Below are positions 7,216-15,896 of a stretch of DNA of 23,375 nt, one piece after another. The DNA comes from a virus, in IMG/VR virus record IMGVR_UViG_3300020165_001224, positions 1-23,375 of that record; one strand, written 5' to 3'. Under the pieces are notes generated by a model, which searched no databases, had not been told where the DNA came from, and saw only the letters and a program-made list of their open reading frames with translations. A program made the translations under genes and the position numbers. Position 1 is the first letter of the stretch; every line of letters starts with the position of its first letter.

Positions 7216-8759
7216 TGGCATCAATAATACGATTAAAACGCAGTGCTACGTCAGGCAATCCAGCAACGTTAGCCGCCGGCGAAATGGCATATTCGTCCTT
7301 AGCAGATAACGGTTCCAATGGTGGTGATCGTCTCTATTTTGGACATGGAACAGAAACAGGCGGAGATGCTGCCAATCATGAAGTCATTGGTGGTAAGTTT
7401 TTTACACAGCAATTAGATCATGCTAAAGGTACTCTGACTGCTAACTCTGCATTACTTGTAGACGCAAATAAAAAGATTAACGAATTACTTGTTGATAATA
7501 TTACTATCGATGGTAATACAATTAGTTCAACAGATACTAATGGTAATATTGTTCTTACACCAAACGGCGATGGTCTTATTGATGTAAGTTTTACTAATAT
7601 TATCGACCTAGCAACACCTACGGATTCAGCTCATGCTGCAACTAAAGGTTATGTAGATGCTAAAGCTACAGCTGCTTTCCTTAAATATAAAGCTGGTTCG
7701 GATTCAGATATTATTGATCTTGATACCGAAACTCTTACTTTTGCTGGTGGTATTGGCTTAACTGCTACAGTATCATCTAATCAAGTTGCAATGGCTCTTG
7801 ATAACACTTCCGTAACATCTGGTTCATATGGTAGTGGAACAGCTATTCCTACATTTACTGTAGATGATCAAGGTAGACTTACTGCAGCTGGTTCAGTCTC
7901 TGTATCAACAACTCTTAATGTTGCTGGTGATTCCTCATCTACTGGCTCAATTGCTCTAGGTTCAGATACACTTAATATTAAAGGTATGGAAGGAATCGAT
8001 GTTACTGCATCTGGTTCTCTTTTCACAATTGCTGCAGAAACTGCTACTGATACTAATAAAGGTGTTGCATCTTTTGATGCTACAGACTTTGGTAACACTA
8101 ATGGTGCAATTACAGTTTCGGAAACAACTCTTGGTTCAACAGGACTAAATCCAGGTGCTACAGTTACTGATCTTGCTGGGTTGACACAATTAGATGTAGA
8201 TAATGTTAGATTAAATGGTAACATTCTATCTACAACAGACTCCGATAATGCTCTTATGTGGCTTGATCCTGGTAACAACATGGCTGTTCAAGGTAAAGTT
8301 ATTATCCGTGGTGATCTACAAGTAGACGGTACTCAAACAATCATTAACTCAACAACTATGACTGTTGATGATAAAACTATTGTTCTTGCTGACGGAGCTG
8401 CTGACTCAGCTGCTGCTACTGGTTCTGGTATCGAAGTATCTACAGCTGGTGCAAATATTCTATGGAATGCTGGTACAGATAACTGGGATTTCAATAGATC
8501 AATTAATCTTCCAAGTGGACTAGACTTTAAGATTGATGGAGTAGGAACTAATGAGCGCATTGATGATAGACTAAACAATCTTATTCAAGTTGGTGAAGGT
8601 TTAGACATTGTATATGATGACACAGCGAATACCCTTACATTCTCAGCTGAATTAGCCACATCTTCTAATCCAGGAGTTGCAAGCTTCAGCTCAGATTATT
8701 TTACAGTTGACGGTGCTGGTGAAGTTATCATACATGAGGTTAATGGCGGAACATACTAA
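7215..8759 (+). CDS. Tail fibre-like structural protein
   Basis: 514 aa. The N-terminus IIRLKRSATSGNPATLAAGEMAYS is a known phage-fibre adaptor motif (basic KRS followed by 'L..GE.Ay'). The motif ATPTDSAHAATKGYVDAKA at about residues 132-150 is a widespread fibre element often at the start of a trimeric stalk. Two degenerate repeats (GVASFDATDFGNTNGAITV and GVASFSSDYFTVDGAGEVII) and a segment VDGTQTIINSTTMTVDDKTIVLAD are typical of marine T4-like structural proteins. Composition is rich in Gly, Ser, Thr, Asn and Asp with almost no Cys, as expected for a fibrous beta protein. Which fibre it forms is not known. A palindromic gap of 62 nt follows it. Confidence 0.8.
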   Translation: MASIIRLKRSATSGNPATLAAGEMAYSSLADNGSNGGDRLYFGHGTETGGDAANHEVIGGKFFTQQLDHAKGTLTANSALLVDANKKINELLVDNITIDGNTISSTDTNGNIVLTPNGDGLIDVSFTNIIDLATPTDSAHAATKGYVDAKATAAFLKYKAGSDSDIIDLDTETLTFAGGIGLTATVSSNQVAMALDNTSVTSGSYGSGTAIPTFTVDDQGRLTAAGSVSVSTTLNVAGDSSSTGSIALGSDTLNIKGMEGIDVTASGSLFTIAAETATDTNKGVASFDATDFGNTNGAITVSETTLGSTGLNPGATVTDLAGLTQLDVDNVRLNGNILSTTDSDNALMWLDPGNNMAVQGKVIIRGDLQVDGTQTIINSTTMTVDDKTIVLADGAADSAAATGSGIEVSTAGANILWNAGTDNWDFNRSINLPSGLDFKIDGVGTNERIDDRLNNLIQVGEGLDIVYDDTANTLTFSAELATSSNPGVASFSSDYFTVDGAGEVIIHEVNGGTY

Positions 8760-8765
8760 ATACAA

Positions 8766-8798
8766 GTGATAATATCACACTGAGTTTTTTAATTCAGT
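8766..8798 (+). terminator. Two adjacent palindromes in an intergenic gap, possible weak terminator
   Basis: In the 62-nt gap after the 514-aa fibre gene lies a perfect 13-nt palindrome GTGATAATATCAC (8766-8778), directly followed by an 8-bp stem with one G-U pair (8779-8786 with 8791-8798, loop TTTT). A T-rich tail (8804-8811) follows. A TATAAT hexamer at 8799-8804 has no matching -35 box. It could be a terminator, an RNA processing site or an RNA-stability element. The stems are AU-rich, so intrinsic termination would be weak. Confidence 0.35.
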
Positions 8799-8821
8799 TA
8801 TAATCTTTTTTAAGGGTCATT

Positions 8822-11134
8822 ATGGCAGTAAAATTAATACATAAAAAGAGTTCTGTTCAAAACAGGATTCCAGATAGCTCTGATTTAGAATATGGTGAAT
8901 TAGCCGTAAACTATGCAGATGGTAACATCTATTATAAAGCTGCTAATAATTCTATTCTAAGATTTCTTGATTCCGCTGGTGTTCAAGGTCGGATCGATGA
9001 AGGTCTTACAGGAATTACCGCTGGTGCTAGAAATGCTATTTCTGTTAGTGATAATGGTGGAGATGGTTCTTTAGGTTATAATGCATCAACTGGTGTTATT
9101 TCATATCAAGGACCTGTAAGAGCAGATGTTGTTGCTCATCTTCATGCTACTGGTGATATTTCTTTTGATTCTTCTACTGGTACTTTTGATGTAACAACAT
9201 ATAAAACTTCAAATTTTACTACAGACTTTGGTAATAAATCAACATCAGACCTTTCTGAAGGTACTAATAGATATTATACTGGCGCTAGACACGATAGTGA
9301 CTTTGATATAAGGCTTGGTATTAAGAATACGGGTAATTTAGCCGAAGGTTCTAATCTATATTATACTAATGCAAGAGCAGATGCTCGAGTAGTTGCAGTT
9401 ATGGATAGTGATAGGCTAGACTTACTTGCTAAAGACTATGCCACAATAACTGGCACACAAACTCTTACTAATAAAACTATTACTTCTCCAAATATTAGCT
9501 CACCTGTATTTAGGGATAGTGCTGGTAACCAATCTACAATGCATATGCATGAGTATTCTGGTATATCATTTAATACAGAAGCATCATTTGGCGACTCTAA
9601 TCATACTGTATATCACTTTGGTGGTGACTCGTCCAGAGATACAATTGTTTCTCTTGGTAAAAATGATCAGTTTAATCATGCAATTGGCATCTCTGGTGTA
9701 CAAGCAGCTAATGACTTTATTATTGGTTATGAAGGTAATGCAACAAACTTTAAAATTAAAAGAGATATTGGTGCCAATTATGATCTTTCAAATGGTACTA
9801 CACTATTCTCTATTGACTCAACAGGTATTGTTGATATTCCATCAAACATACAATCTACTAACAAAACAACTGGTGCTTTGGTTGTTGCTGGTGGTGTTGG
9901 TGTATCTGGTGATATCCGTGCTTCTGAGATCATTACATCTGGTAACGTCCAGGCTCAAGGTAACTTTATTGGTAACGTAACTGGCCAAGTTTCTACATTA
10001 TCAAATCATAATACTGGTGGCCTTTCAGAAGGTACAAATAAGTATTATACGTCTACAAGAGTTGATTCTGACTTTGATGCTAGATTAGCAACTAAAAATA
10101 CAGGCAATCTAACCGAAGGTGGCAATCTTTACTATACTACAGCAAGAGCAGATTCAGATGCAAAGAATGCAATAACTGTAACTGATGCTGGTGGTGATGG
10201 TTCTCTTAGTTATAATGCTTCTAATGGTACAATTACATATCAAGGACCTGTTGCATCAGACACAAGGGCTCACTTCTCAGGTGGTACTGGTGTTACTATT
10301 ACCGGTGGTTCTATTGCTATTGGTCAAGATGTTAGTACATCATCAGTAGTTACTTTTGCCGGTGGATCAACTATCTCTGGTAACTTGAATGTATCTGGTG
10401 ACCTTGTTGTTGGTGGTGATCAGATTAACAATCAGGTAACTGATCTTAGAGTTACCAATGCAATGATCAAACTTGCTGACTCCAACTCAACAGATGCTGT
10501 TGATATTGGTCTTGTTGGTAGATATTCTGATGATGGTGGAACAACTATCAGACGAGCTGGATTTATTAGAGATGCATCTAACGGCGAGTTCTATGCTTTT
10601 GAAAACCTTATACAAGATGGGTTAGATTCATCAGTATCCGATCAAACTATTGATGTAGGACATAGTAGTTTTGAATTAGGTACTTGGAACTTTGGGGCAC
10701 TTCGTGGACAATACTTAGGTTTTGACTCAGACTTCTCTGCTTTCCAATCAGATTACAAAGTAAAGACAAGTAACTATACTGCAGTGGCAGGAGATAGATT
10801 AGCAATTGATACTTCTGGTGGGGCTTTTACTGTAACTCTACCAGCTAGCCCTGCAACAGGTAATACTATTCACTTTATAGATATAGCTAATTGGAATGCA
10901 ACAAACTACTTAGATGTTGCAAGAAATGGGCAAACAATTGAAGGGAATGCAGATAACTTCCGACTTGACCTTGGTCAGAACACCGTCGATTTTATCTTTA
11001 TAAATAATACATGGAACGTATTTGCGGCTATAGGACAAAGAGGACCAACTGGTCTTCAAGGTGCCGCTGGAGTAAATGCAGATTCCGACACACTTAATCA
11101 AAATGCGATAGCATACGCAATAGCTTTAGGATAG
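8822..11134 (+). CDS. Large tail fibre protein with internal repeats
   Basis: 770 aa. The N-terminal adaptor motif VKLIHKKSSVQNRIPDSSDL is followed by YGELAVNYADGNIYYK, the same class as in the preceding fibre. Two kinds of internal repeat occur twice each: a GGDGSL.YNAS.G.I.YQGPV unit (about residues 72-99 and 450-478) and an LSEGTN.YYT..R.DSDFD...KNTGNL.EG unit (about 143-190 and 401-445). LTNKTITSP (about residue 220) is a common fibre-shaft repeat. Near the end the chain has beta-sandwich-like ADRLAIDTSGGAFTVTLPAS, then a short collagen-like GPTGLQGAAG and a Gln/Asn-rich tip. A ribosome site AAGGG precedes the ATG. Probably a trimeric fibre shaft. Confidence 0.8.
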   Translation: MAVKLIHKKSSVQNRIPDSSDLEYGELAVNYADGNIYYKAANNSILRFLDSAGVQGRIDEGLTGITAGARNAISVSDNGGDGSLGYNASTGVISYQGPVRADVVAHLHATGDISFDSSTGTFDVTTYKTSNFTTDFGNKSTSDLSEGTNRYYTGARHDSDFDIRLGIKNTGNLAEGSNLYYTNARADARVVAVMDSDRLDLLAKDYATITGTQTLTNKTITSPNISSPVFRDSAGNQSTMHMHEYSGISFNTEASFGDSNHTVYHFGGDSSRDTIVSLGKNDQFNHAIGISGVQAANDFIIGYEGNATNFKIKRDIGANYDLSNGTTLFSIDSTGIVDIPSNIQSTNKTTGALVVAGGVGVSGDIRASEIITSGNVQAQGNFIGNVTGQVSTLSNHNTGGLSEGTNKYYTSTRVDSDFDARLATKNTGNLTEGGNLYYTTARADSDAKNAITVTDAGGDGSLSYNASNGTITYQGPVASDTRAHFSGGTGVTITGGSIAIGQDVSTSSVVTFAGGSTISGNLNVSGDLVVGGDQINNQVTDLRVTNAMIKLADSNSTDAVDIGLVGRYSDDGGTTIRRAGFIRDASNGEFYAFENLIQDGLDSSVSDQTIDVGHSSFELGTWNFGALRGQYLGFDSDFSAFQSDYKVKTSNYTAVAGDRLAIDTSGGAFTVTLPASPATGNTIHFIDIANWNATNYLDVARNGQTIEGNADNFRLDLGQNTVDFIFINNTWNVFAAIGQRGPTGLQGAAGVNADSDTLNQNAIAYAIALG
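10999..11006 (+). promoter_or_regulatory. Possible internal late promoter (TATAAATA)
   Basis: Exact octamer inside the fibre coding region, 132 nt before the next ATG. It could give extra transcript for the 982-aa gene. It may also be chance, since the codons for F-I-F-I-N-N naturally produce this sequence in an AT-rich genome. Confidence 0.25.
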
Positions 11135-11137
11135 ACA

Positions 11138-14086
11138 ATGGGAAAACAATTAATTCGTGATTATGTATTTACACCTGGAGGTGCCGGAGCAGGTACAATT
11201 GAAATTCCAGGGACTTATACTTTGGACCAATTCCTAATCATTACTAACGTAACCGACAATGTGGTTATTTACAACTTTGCTGGTGCTGAACATGCCGGTA
11301 CAACTGCTGTAGTAACATCTGCAAATAGCGCAGATGATGGGCATTGGCCTACAATCGTAACCAGAGAAAATGGTTTTACTACACTTACACTAGCTAAAGC
11401 TACTACAGGTATGGCATCAACTGATCTTCTGCAAATCTTTGTAGAAGATCCACAAGGTGATACAACTATCAGACCTTATGCATTTGGTACAGATGCTATT
11501 GAACGTATGAGAGTATCCTTACCAGAGTCAATGATTGATGCTGACTTTGAGTATGGATTGCAGCCTACTAAATGGGCTGGCTATGGTACTGTTAAAGGTT
11601 ACCCATCAGTTTATCAGAATGAAGGTATTGATATTAATACTACTGCTGTAACGACAAACTACAATTCTGGTTCAGCTACAAACTCTTTAATTACAGTTAC
11701 CTTTGAATCAGCCCACGGTCTATCAGTTGGTGATGTTGTTAACGTATCAGGGTTAGATGCTGGTGTTGCAGGTTTCTCCCGTGCAGATGGTTCATTCCTT
11801 GTTGAAACAATTGTTAATACAACGAGGTTAAAATACTATGCTCGTGGTATTGTTGGTTCGTCAAATGGACAATCATTACATACAGAAGAAACATTAACAA
11901 GAGTTGGTGGTATCTATGCGGGGGCTTCTATTCCAGTTGCTAGTGCTACATCTAATGGTGCTAACCCAAGTGTAATTACTCTAAACTTTACTAACCCTCA
12001 CGGACTTATCCCAGGCACAAACATTCACGTTGAAGTTGGATCGGGTACTAATAGAGACTATGCATCAGGACCTTTCTTTATTAAATCAACTCCGTCACTC
12101 ACATCTCTTACATTTGCTGCCAGATCAGGTGCAGTGGTAAGTAGCCCAGCAACTATTACTTTATATGCTCTTTCTAATGCTACAATTTTGCATAGACCAG
12201 CAGATGGTGGTGTTATTCTACAAACAAAAACACCTACATATGCAGCTTCTGTTGTTCGTGTGAGTAAAAGGTATTTTAGATATCAGTCTGGTAAAGGCTT
12301 CCTATTCTCAACTGGTACACTCTTTGCTCCTAACTATGATATTAGGTCTATATCTGCAGCTGGTACTTCTGTAGGATCTTTGATTACAATCGGTACTGAT
12401 GAGATTGACCATGGTCTACAACCTGGTGCTAAAGTTAGACTAGAAGGTATTGAGACATCTGGATATGAAGGAACATACACAGTTGACTCTATCGTAGATG
12501 ACTATGTTTATAAAGTAGCGGCAACACAAACTCTAGGAGCAACAGATCCGGTACTCAAAAGAGTTGCTACAATGTATGTTACTGAGTGGCGAGGTGCAGC
12601 TGTTCGTGCAGGCATGTTTGATGATGTTAACGGAATTTTCTATGAGTTTGATGGTAAACAAGTATATGCTTGTAAACGTACCTCAACTCAACAGATCACT
12701 GGTACATTAGGAGTTACTGCTAACGGAAGTGCAATTACAGGATCCAATACTAGACTTACTGAACAATGTAAAGCTGGAGATAGAATTTCAATCCGTGGTA
12801 TGATTCACTTTGTGACTCAAGTTGCTTCCGATACTTCTATGTTTGTGACTCCTGACTATCGTGGTATTACAGCCTCTGGTATTAAAGGTAACCTTATTAC
12901 AGATATTAAAGTTCCACAAAGCCGTTGGAATATTGATAGAATGGATGGCACTGGTATTCATAACCAGTCAATGCATAATTTAGATGTTAATAAAATGCAG
13001 ATGGTTGGTTTCCAATACTCATGGTATGGAGCTGGATTCATCGACTTTATGATTCGTGGATCAGATGGACACTGGAATATGGTTCACAGAATGAAGAACA
13101 ACAACATTAATAACGAAGCATTTATGCGGTCTGGTAACCTTCCAGTGAGATATTCTATTGAGAATGACTCACCTATTACACACCTAACTGCAACAGTTAA
13201 TAACTCAACTACTACTATTCCAGCTGCTGAGTTAGGCGAATTTGATGATGCTGGTACACTTATGATTGATAACGAGATTATATCATATACAGGTAGATCA
13301 GTAACTACAGGAGCTGGTAACTTTACAGGTTGTACAAGATCAGCTACTCTTACTCAGTATCAGCAAGGTACTACAAATAACCTCACTGCTGGTTCAGCTG
13401 CAACACATAGTAATAAGACAGGTATCATTGAGATTTCAAACACTTGTTCTCCGACACTATCCCACTGGGGATCTGCCCTAGTCATTGATGGAGACTTTGA
13501 CTTCGACCGTGGTTATATCTTCAACTACTCTAACTCACACAACTCTGGATCAGATCAGATTGTTACAACTCCTATCACATCTTTTGTGCTTAGACTTGCA
13601 CCTTCTGTATCTAACTCATCAGTTGGTAGACTTGGAGCTAAGGATCTTCTTAACAGATCACAGCTACTCCTTAAAGAATGTGCTGTTGTTTGTGGGCGTG
13701 GTTCATCATCATCAGGTGAGGTTCATATTCAAGGGATTATTAATCCTAAGAACTTCCAAGATGCTACATGGAAATCACTCTCAGGTACTACAGAAGGTGG
13801 CCAGCCTAGCTTTGCTCAAGTTGCAAACAAAGGTGATATTACATGGAGCACTGGCTCATATGCGCAACCAGGAGAACGTATCTTCTCATTCATTGCTGCG
13901 ACATCAAGAGCAGATTCACTTGTTACTTCTGCTGATATTGATCAGCTTAAAGAATTATCAGGTGCTCCTCTCGGAGGTGATTATAAATTCCCAGATGGCC
14001 CAGACATCTTGGCTGTGAATGCATTCTGTTTATCTGGTGATGTTAAAGCGTCTATTCAGCTTCGTTGGTCTGAAGCGCAGGCTTAA
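11138..14086 (+). CDS. Large baseplate/tail structural protein
   Basis: 982 aa, 3 nt after the preceding stop, with AGGATAG as ribosome site. The N-terminus GKQLIRDYVFTPGGAGAGTI followed by EIPGTYTLDQFLIITNVTDN is, to my knowledge, a recurrent start of large structural proteins in T4-like marine phages. The middle has at least three repeats around an HGL-x-x-G motif (H193, H288, H425), each followed by V.V.G and a strand-rich segment. The second half includes FMRSGNLPVRYSIEND, followed by several Ser/Thr-rich beta segments. Cys are few. Its place between fibre genes suggests a baseplate or fibre-attachment role. I cannot link it safely to a named T4 gp. Confidence 0.7.
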   Translation: MGKQLIRDYVFTPGGAGAGTIEIPGTYTLDQFLIITNVTDNVVIYNFAGAEHAGTTAVVTSANSADDGHWPTIVTRENGFTTLTLAKATTGMASTDLLQIFVEDPQGDTTIRPYAFGTDAIERMRVSLPESMIDADFEYGLQPTKWAGYGTVKGYPSVYQNEGIDINTTAVTTNYNSGSATNSLITVTFESAHGLSVGDVVNVSGLDAGVAGFSRADGSFLVETIVNTTRLKYYARGIVGSSNGQSLHTEETLTRVGGIYAGASIPVASATSNGANPSVITLNFTNPHGLIPGTNIHVEVGSGTNRDYASGPFFIKSTPSLTSLTFAARSGAVVSSPATITLYALSNATILHRPADGGVILQTKTPTYAASVVRVSKRYFRYQSGKGFLFSTGTLFAPNYDIRSISAAGTSVGSLITIGTDEIDHGLQPGAKVRLEGIETSGYEGTYTVDSIVDDYVYKVAATQTLGATDPVLKRVATMYVTEWRGAAVRAGMFDDVNGIFYEFDGKQVYACKRTSTQQITGTLGVTANGSAITGSNTRLTEQCKAGDRISIRGMIHFVTQVASDTSMFVTPDYRGITASGIKGNLITDIKVPQSRWNIDRMDGTGIHNQSMHNLDVNKMQMVGFQYSWYGAGFIDFMIRGSDGHWNMVHRMKNNNINNEAFMRSGNLPVRYSIENDSPITHLTATVNNSTTTIPAAELGEFDDAGTLMIDNEIISYTGRSVTTGAGNFTGCTRSATLTQYQQGTTNNLTAGSAATHSNKTGIIEISNTCSPTLSHWGSALVIDGDFDFDRGYIFNYSNSHNSGSDQIVTTPITSFVLRLAPSVSNSSVGRLGAKDLLNRSQLLLKECAVVCGRGSSSSGEVHIQGIINPKNFQDATWKSLSGTTEGGQPSFAQVANKGDITWSTGSYAQPGERIFSFIAATSRADSLVTSADIDQLKELSGAPLGGDYKFPDGPDILAVNAFCLSGDVKASIQLRWSEAQA

Positions 14087-14102
14087 TAGGAAATAAAAAC
14101 TA

Positions 14103-15893
14103 ATGGTACAAAAGCTAAGTGATCATCTAAATATTAGCCTAGGGTTGGCAGCACAAACCGACTCTGCAGATGTTCTTGCTATTATTAGAGAAACAAACAT
14201 TGCTATGGACTCCGGTACCATGGGTGATTTTGTTGCGACTATTGCTGGTAAAGGATCTGATGCAGGTATTACAGTTCTCAACTCTGGTACTAATAATGCA
14301 GATGTTCAACTTAGATTAGACTCAGCTGTTGCTGCTACTCTTACAGGGTCTCAAACACTTACTAATAAAACAATTAACCTTACAAACAATAGTTTGACTG
14401 GTACTATTGGTCAGTGGAATGCAGCTCTGAGTGGCGGTAACTCTTTCACAACATTAATTGGTACTGAGACACTTACTAACAAGACACTGACTTCTCCTGT
14501 TCTTAATACAGTTGATATCAACTCTGGTGCAATTAATGATATTAGTACATTCTCACTTAGAGATGCTACTGTAGCAAGCTATGAACTTTTACTTGCAGCA
14601 AACAGTTCAGTTAACGCAAGTGCTGATAGAACATTAACCTTTGATGTAAAAAATGCTAATAGAACTTTAAGTCTATTAGGTAACTTAACCCTTGGTGGTT
14701 CTCTTACTACATCTGGTGCATACGGAACTACACTCACAGCAACTGGTACTACATCAGTCACGCTACCAACATCTGGTACTCTTATATCAAAAGATGGTAG
14801 CAATAATGTAACTGGTATTAATAATATTACAGCCACAGGCACTGTTGATGGCAGAGACTTATCTGTAGATGGTGATAAACTTGATCTAATTGAAGCTCAA
14901 GCAGATGTTACTGATGCTGGTAATGTTGGGACTGCTTTAACAGCATTTTCTACAGGTACTGATGCAACAGGTTCAGACCTTATACCGGTATATGATGCCT
15001 CAGCAGGTACATGGGAAAAGCAAACTATTACTAATGCATCCTTGCAAGGACCTGCGGGTGGAACTGGTGCTAAAGGGCAAAAAGGTCAAGCCGGTTCTAT
15101 TGGTGTTGACGGTGATGCAGGTGCTAAAGGGCAAAAAGGTGAAGTTGGTCAAAAAGGTGCGGCTGGTTCTAATGGAGCTGCCGGTGCTAAAGGACAAAAA
15201 GGTGAAGTCGGAGCCAAGGGTGCAGCTGGTTCTAATGGAGCTGCCGGTGCAAAAGGTCAAAAGGGTCAAAAAGGTGAGATTGGTGAATCTGGTTCTGGTG
15301 CATCTGGTGTCAAAGGCCAAAAAGGTGAAGTCGGTGGAACTGGTGGAACTGGTGCTAAAGGTCAAAAAGGCGACGGTGGAGCTAAAGGACAAAAAGGTGT
15401 ACCTGCATCATCTATCACAAATACAACTGCTCCAGGTGGAGCTGTAGACGGTGATCTTTGGTGGGACGAGGAAACTGGTGCTCTATATATTTACTATAAT
15501 GATGGCACTTCAAGTCAGTGGGTACAATTTAATAATGCAGTTGTTCCAGACGGATCTATAACAGGAGCCAAACTTGTTGATGACTCAGTCACTGCAGCTA
15601 AACTGGCTGATAACTCTGTTGATTCTCAACACTATGTTGATGGTTCTATTGATAGAGTACACTTAGCAGCTGACATCGTTGATGGTACTAAGATTGCTAA
15701 TGATGTAATTAACTCCGAACACTATGCAGCCGGATCTATAGATGCAGAACATTTAGCATCTAATTCCGTAACACAAGTCAAACTTGCAGATGATGCTGTT
15801 GGCGCAAATGAATTAAAATCTGTCGTATCCTTTGTAGTGTACAACTCAGCAGGTACAGCACTCAAAACCATATACGGCGCAGGAGGCACATAA
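14103..15893 (+). CDS. Tail fibre with collagen-like stalk
   Basis: 596 aa. The N-terminal third is an alpha/beta adaptor plus shaft with two LTNKT repeats (LTGSQTLTNKTINL and IGTETLTNKTLTSP). Residues 316-434 form a collagen-like G-X-Y tract of 39 triplets with one two-residue interruption. After it comes a small globular segment (APGGAVDGDLWWDEETGALY, with YYNDGTSSQWVQFN) and a shaft of short repeats built on 'DxSV..akLAD.SVDSqHYvdGSID..HLA'. Such repeats form triple beta-helical rods in phage fibres. The end YNSAGTALKTIYGAGG is short and compact. A ribosome site AGGAAA precedes the ATG. Probably a trimeric host-contact fibre. All lysines of the collagen part are in Y positions. Confidence 0.85.
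   Translation: MVQKLSDHLNISLGLAAQTDSADVLAIIRETNIAMDSGTMGDFVATIAGKGSDAGITVLNSGTNNADVQLRLDSAVAATLTGSQTLTNKTINLTNNSLTGTIGQWNAALSGGNSFTTLIGTETLTNKTLTSPVLNTVDINSGAINDISTFSLRDATVASYELLLAANSSVNASADRTLTFDVKNANRTLSLLGNLTLGGSLTTSGAYGTTLTATGTTSVTLPTSGTLISKDGSNNVTGINNITATGTVDGRDLSVDGDKLDLIEAQADVTDAGNVGTALTAFSTGTDATGSDLIPVYDASAGTWEKQTITNASLQGPAGGTGAKGQKGQAGSIGVDGDAGAKGQKGEVGQKGAAGSNGAAGAKGQKGEVGAKGAAGSNGAAGAKGQKGQKGEIGESGSGASGVKGQKGEVGGTGGTGAKGQKGDGGAKGQKGVPASSITNTTAPGGAVDGDLWWDEETGALYIYYNDGTSSQWVQFNNAVVPDGSITGAKLVDDSVTAAKLADNSVDSQHYVDGSIDRVHLAADIVDGTKIANDVINSEHYAAGSIDAEHLASNSVTQVKLADDAVGANELKSVVSFVVYNSAGTALKTIYGAGGT
15048..15404 (+). repeat. Collagen-like G-X-Y coding repeat (39 triplets)
   Basis: Encodes residues 316-434 of the fibre. 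The dominant unit is GAKGQKGEV, with GSNGAA spacers. A 21-aa block is repeated with a 63-nt period (starting near 15165 and 15228). One interruption (GS) lies after GEIGES. The only prolines are in the first triplet (GPA) and the last (GVP). All 17 lysines occupy the Y position. Confidence 0.95.
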
Positions 15894-15896
15894 TAA

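Noticed and set aside
7868-8578. Long open frames on the minus strand and in other frames across the fibre genes (also 9519-9980, 13485-14018, 14962-15447, 15000-15392)
   Set aside because: They are shadows of repetitive, strongly biased fibre codons; they lack ribosome sites and resemble no protein.
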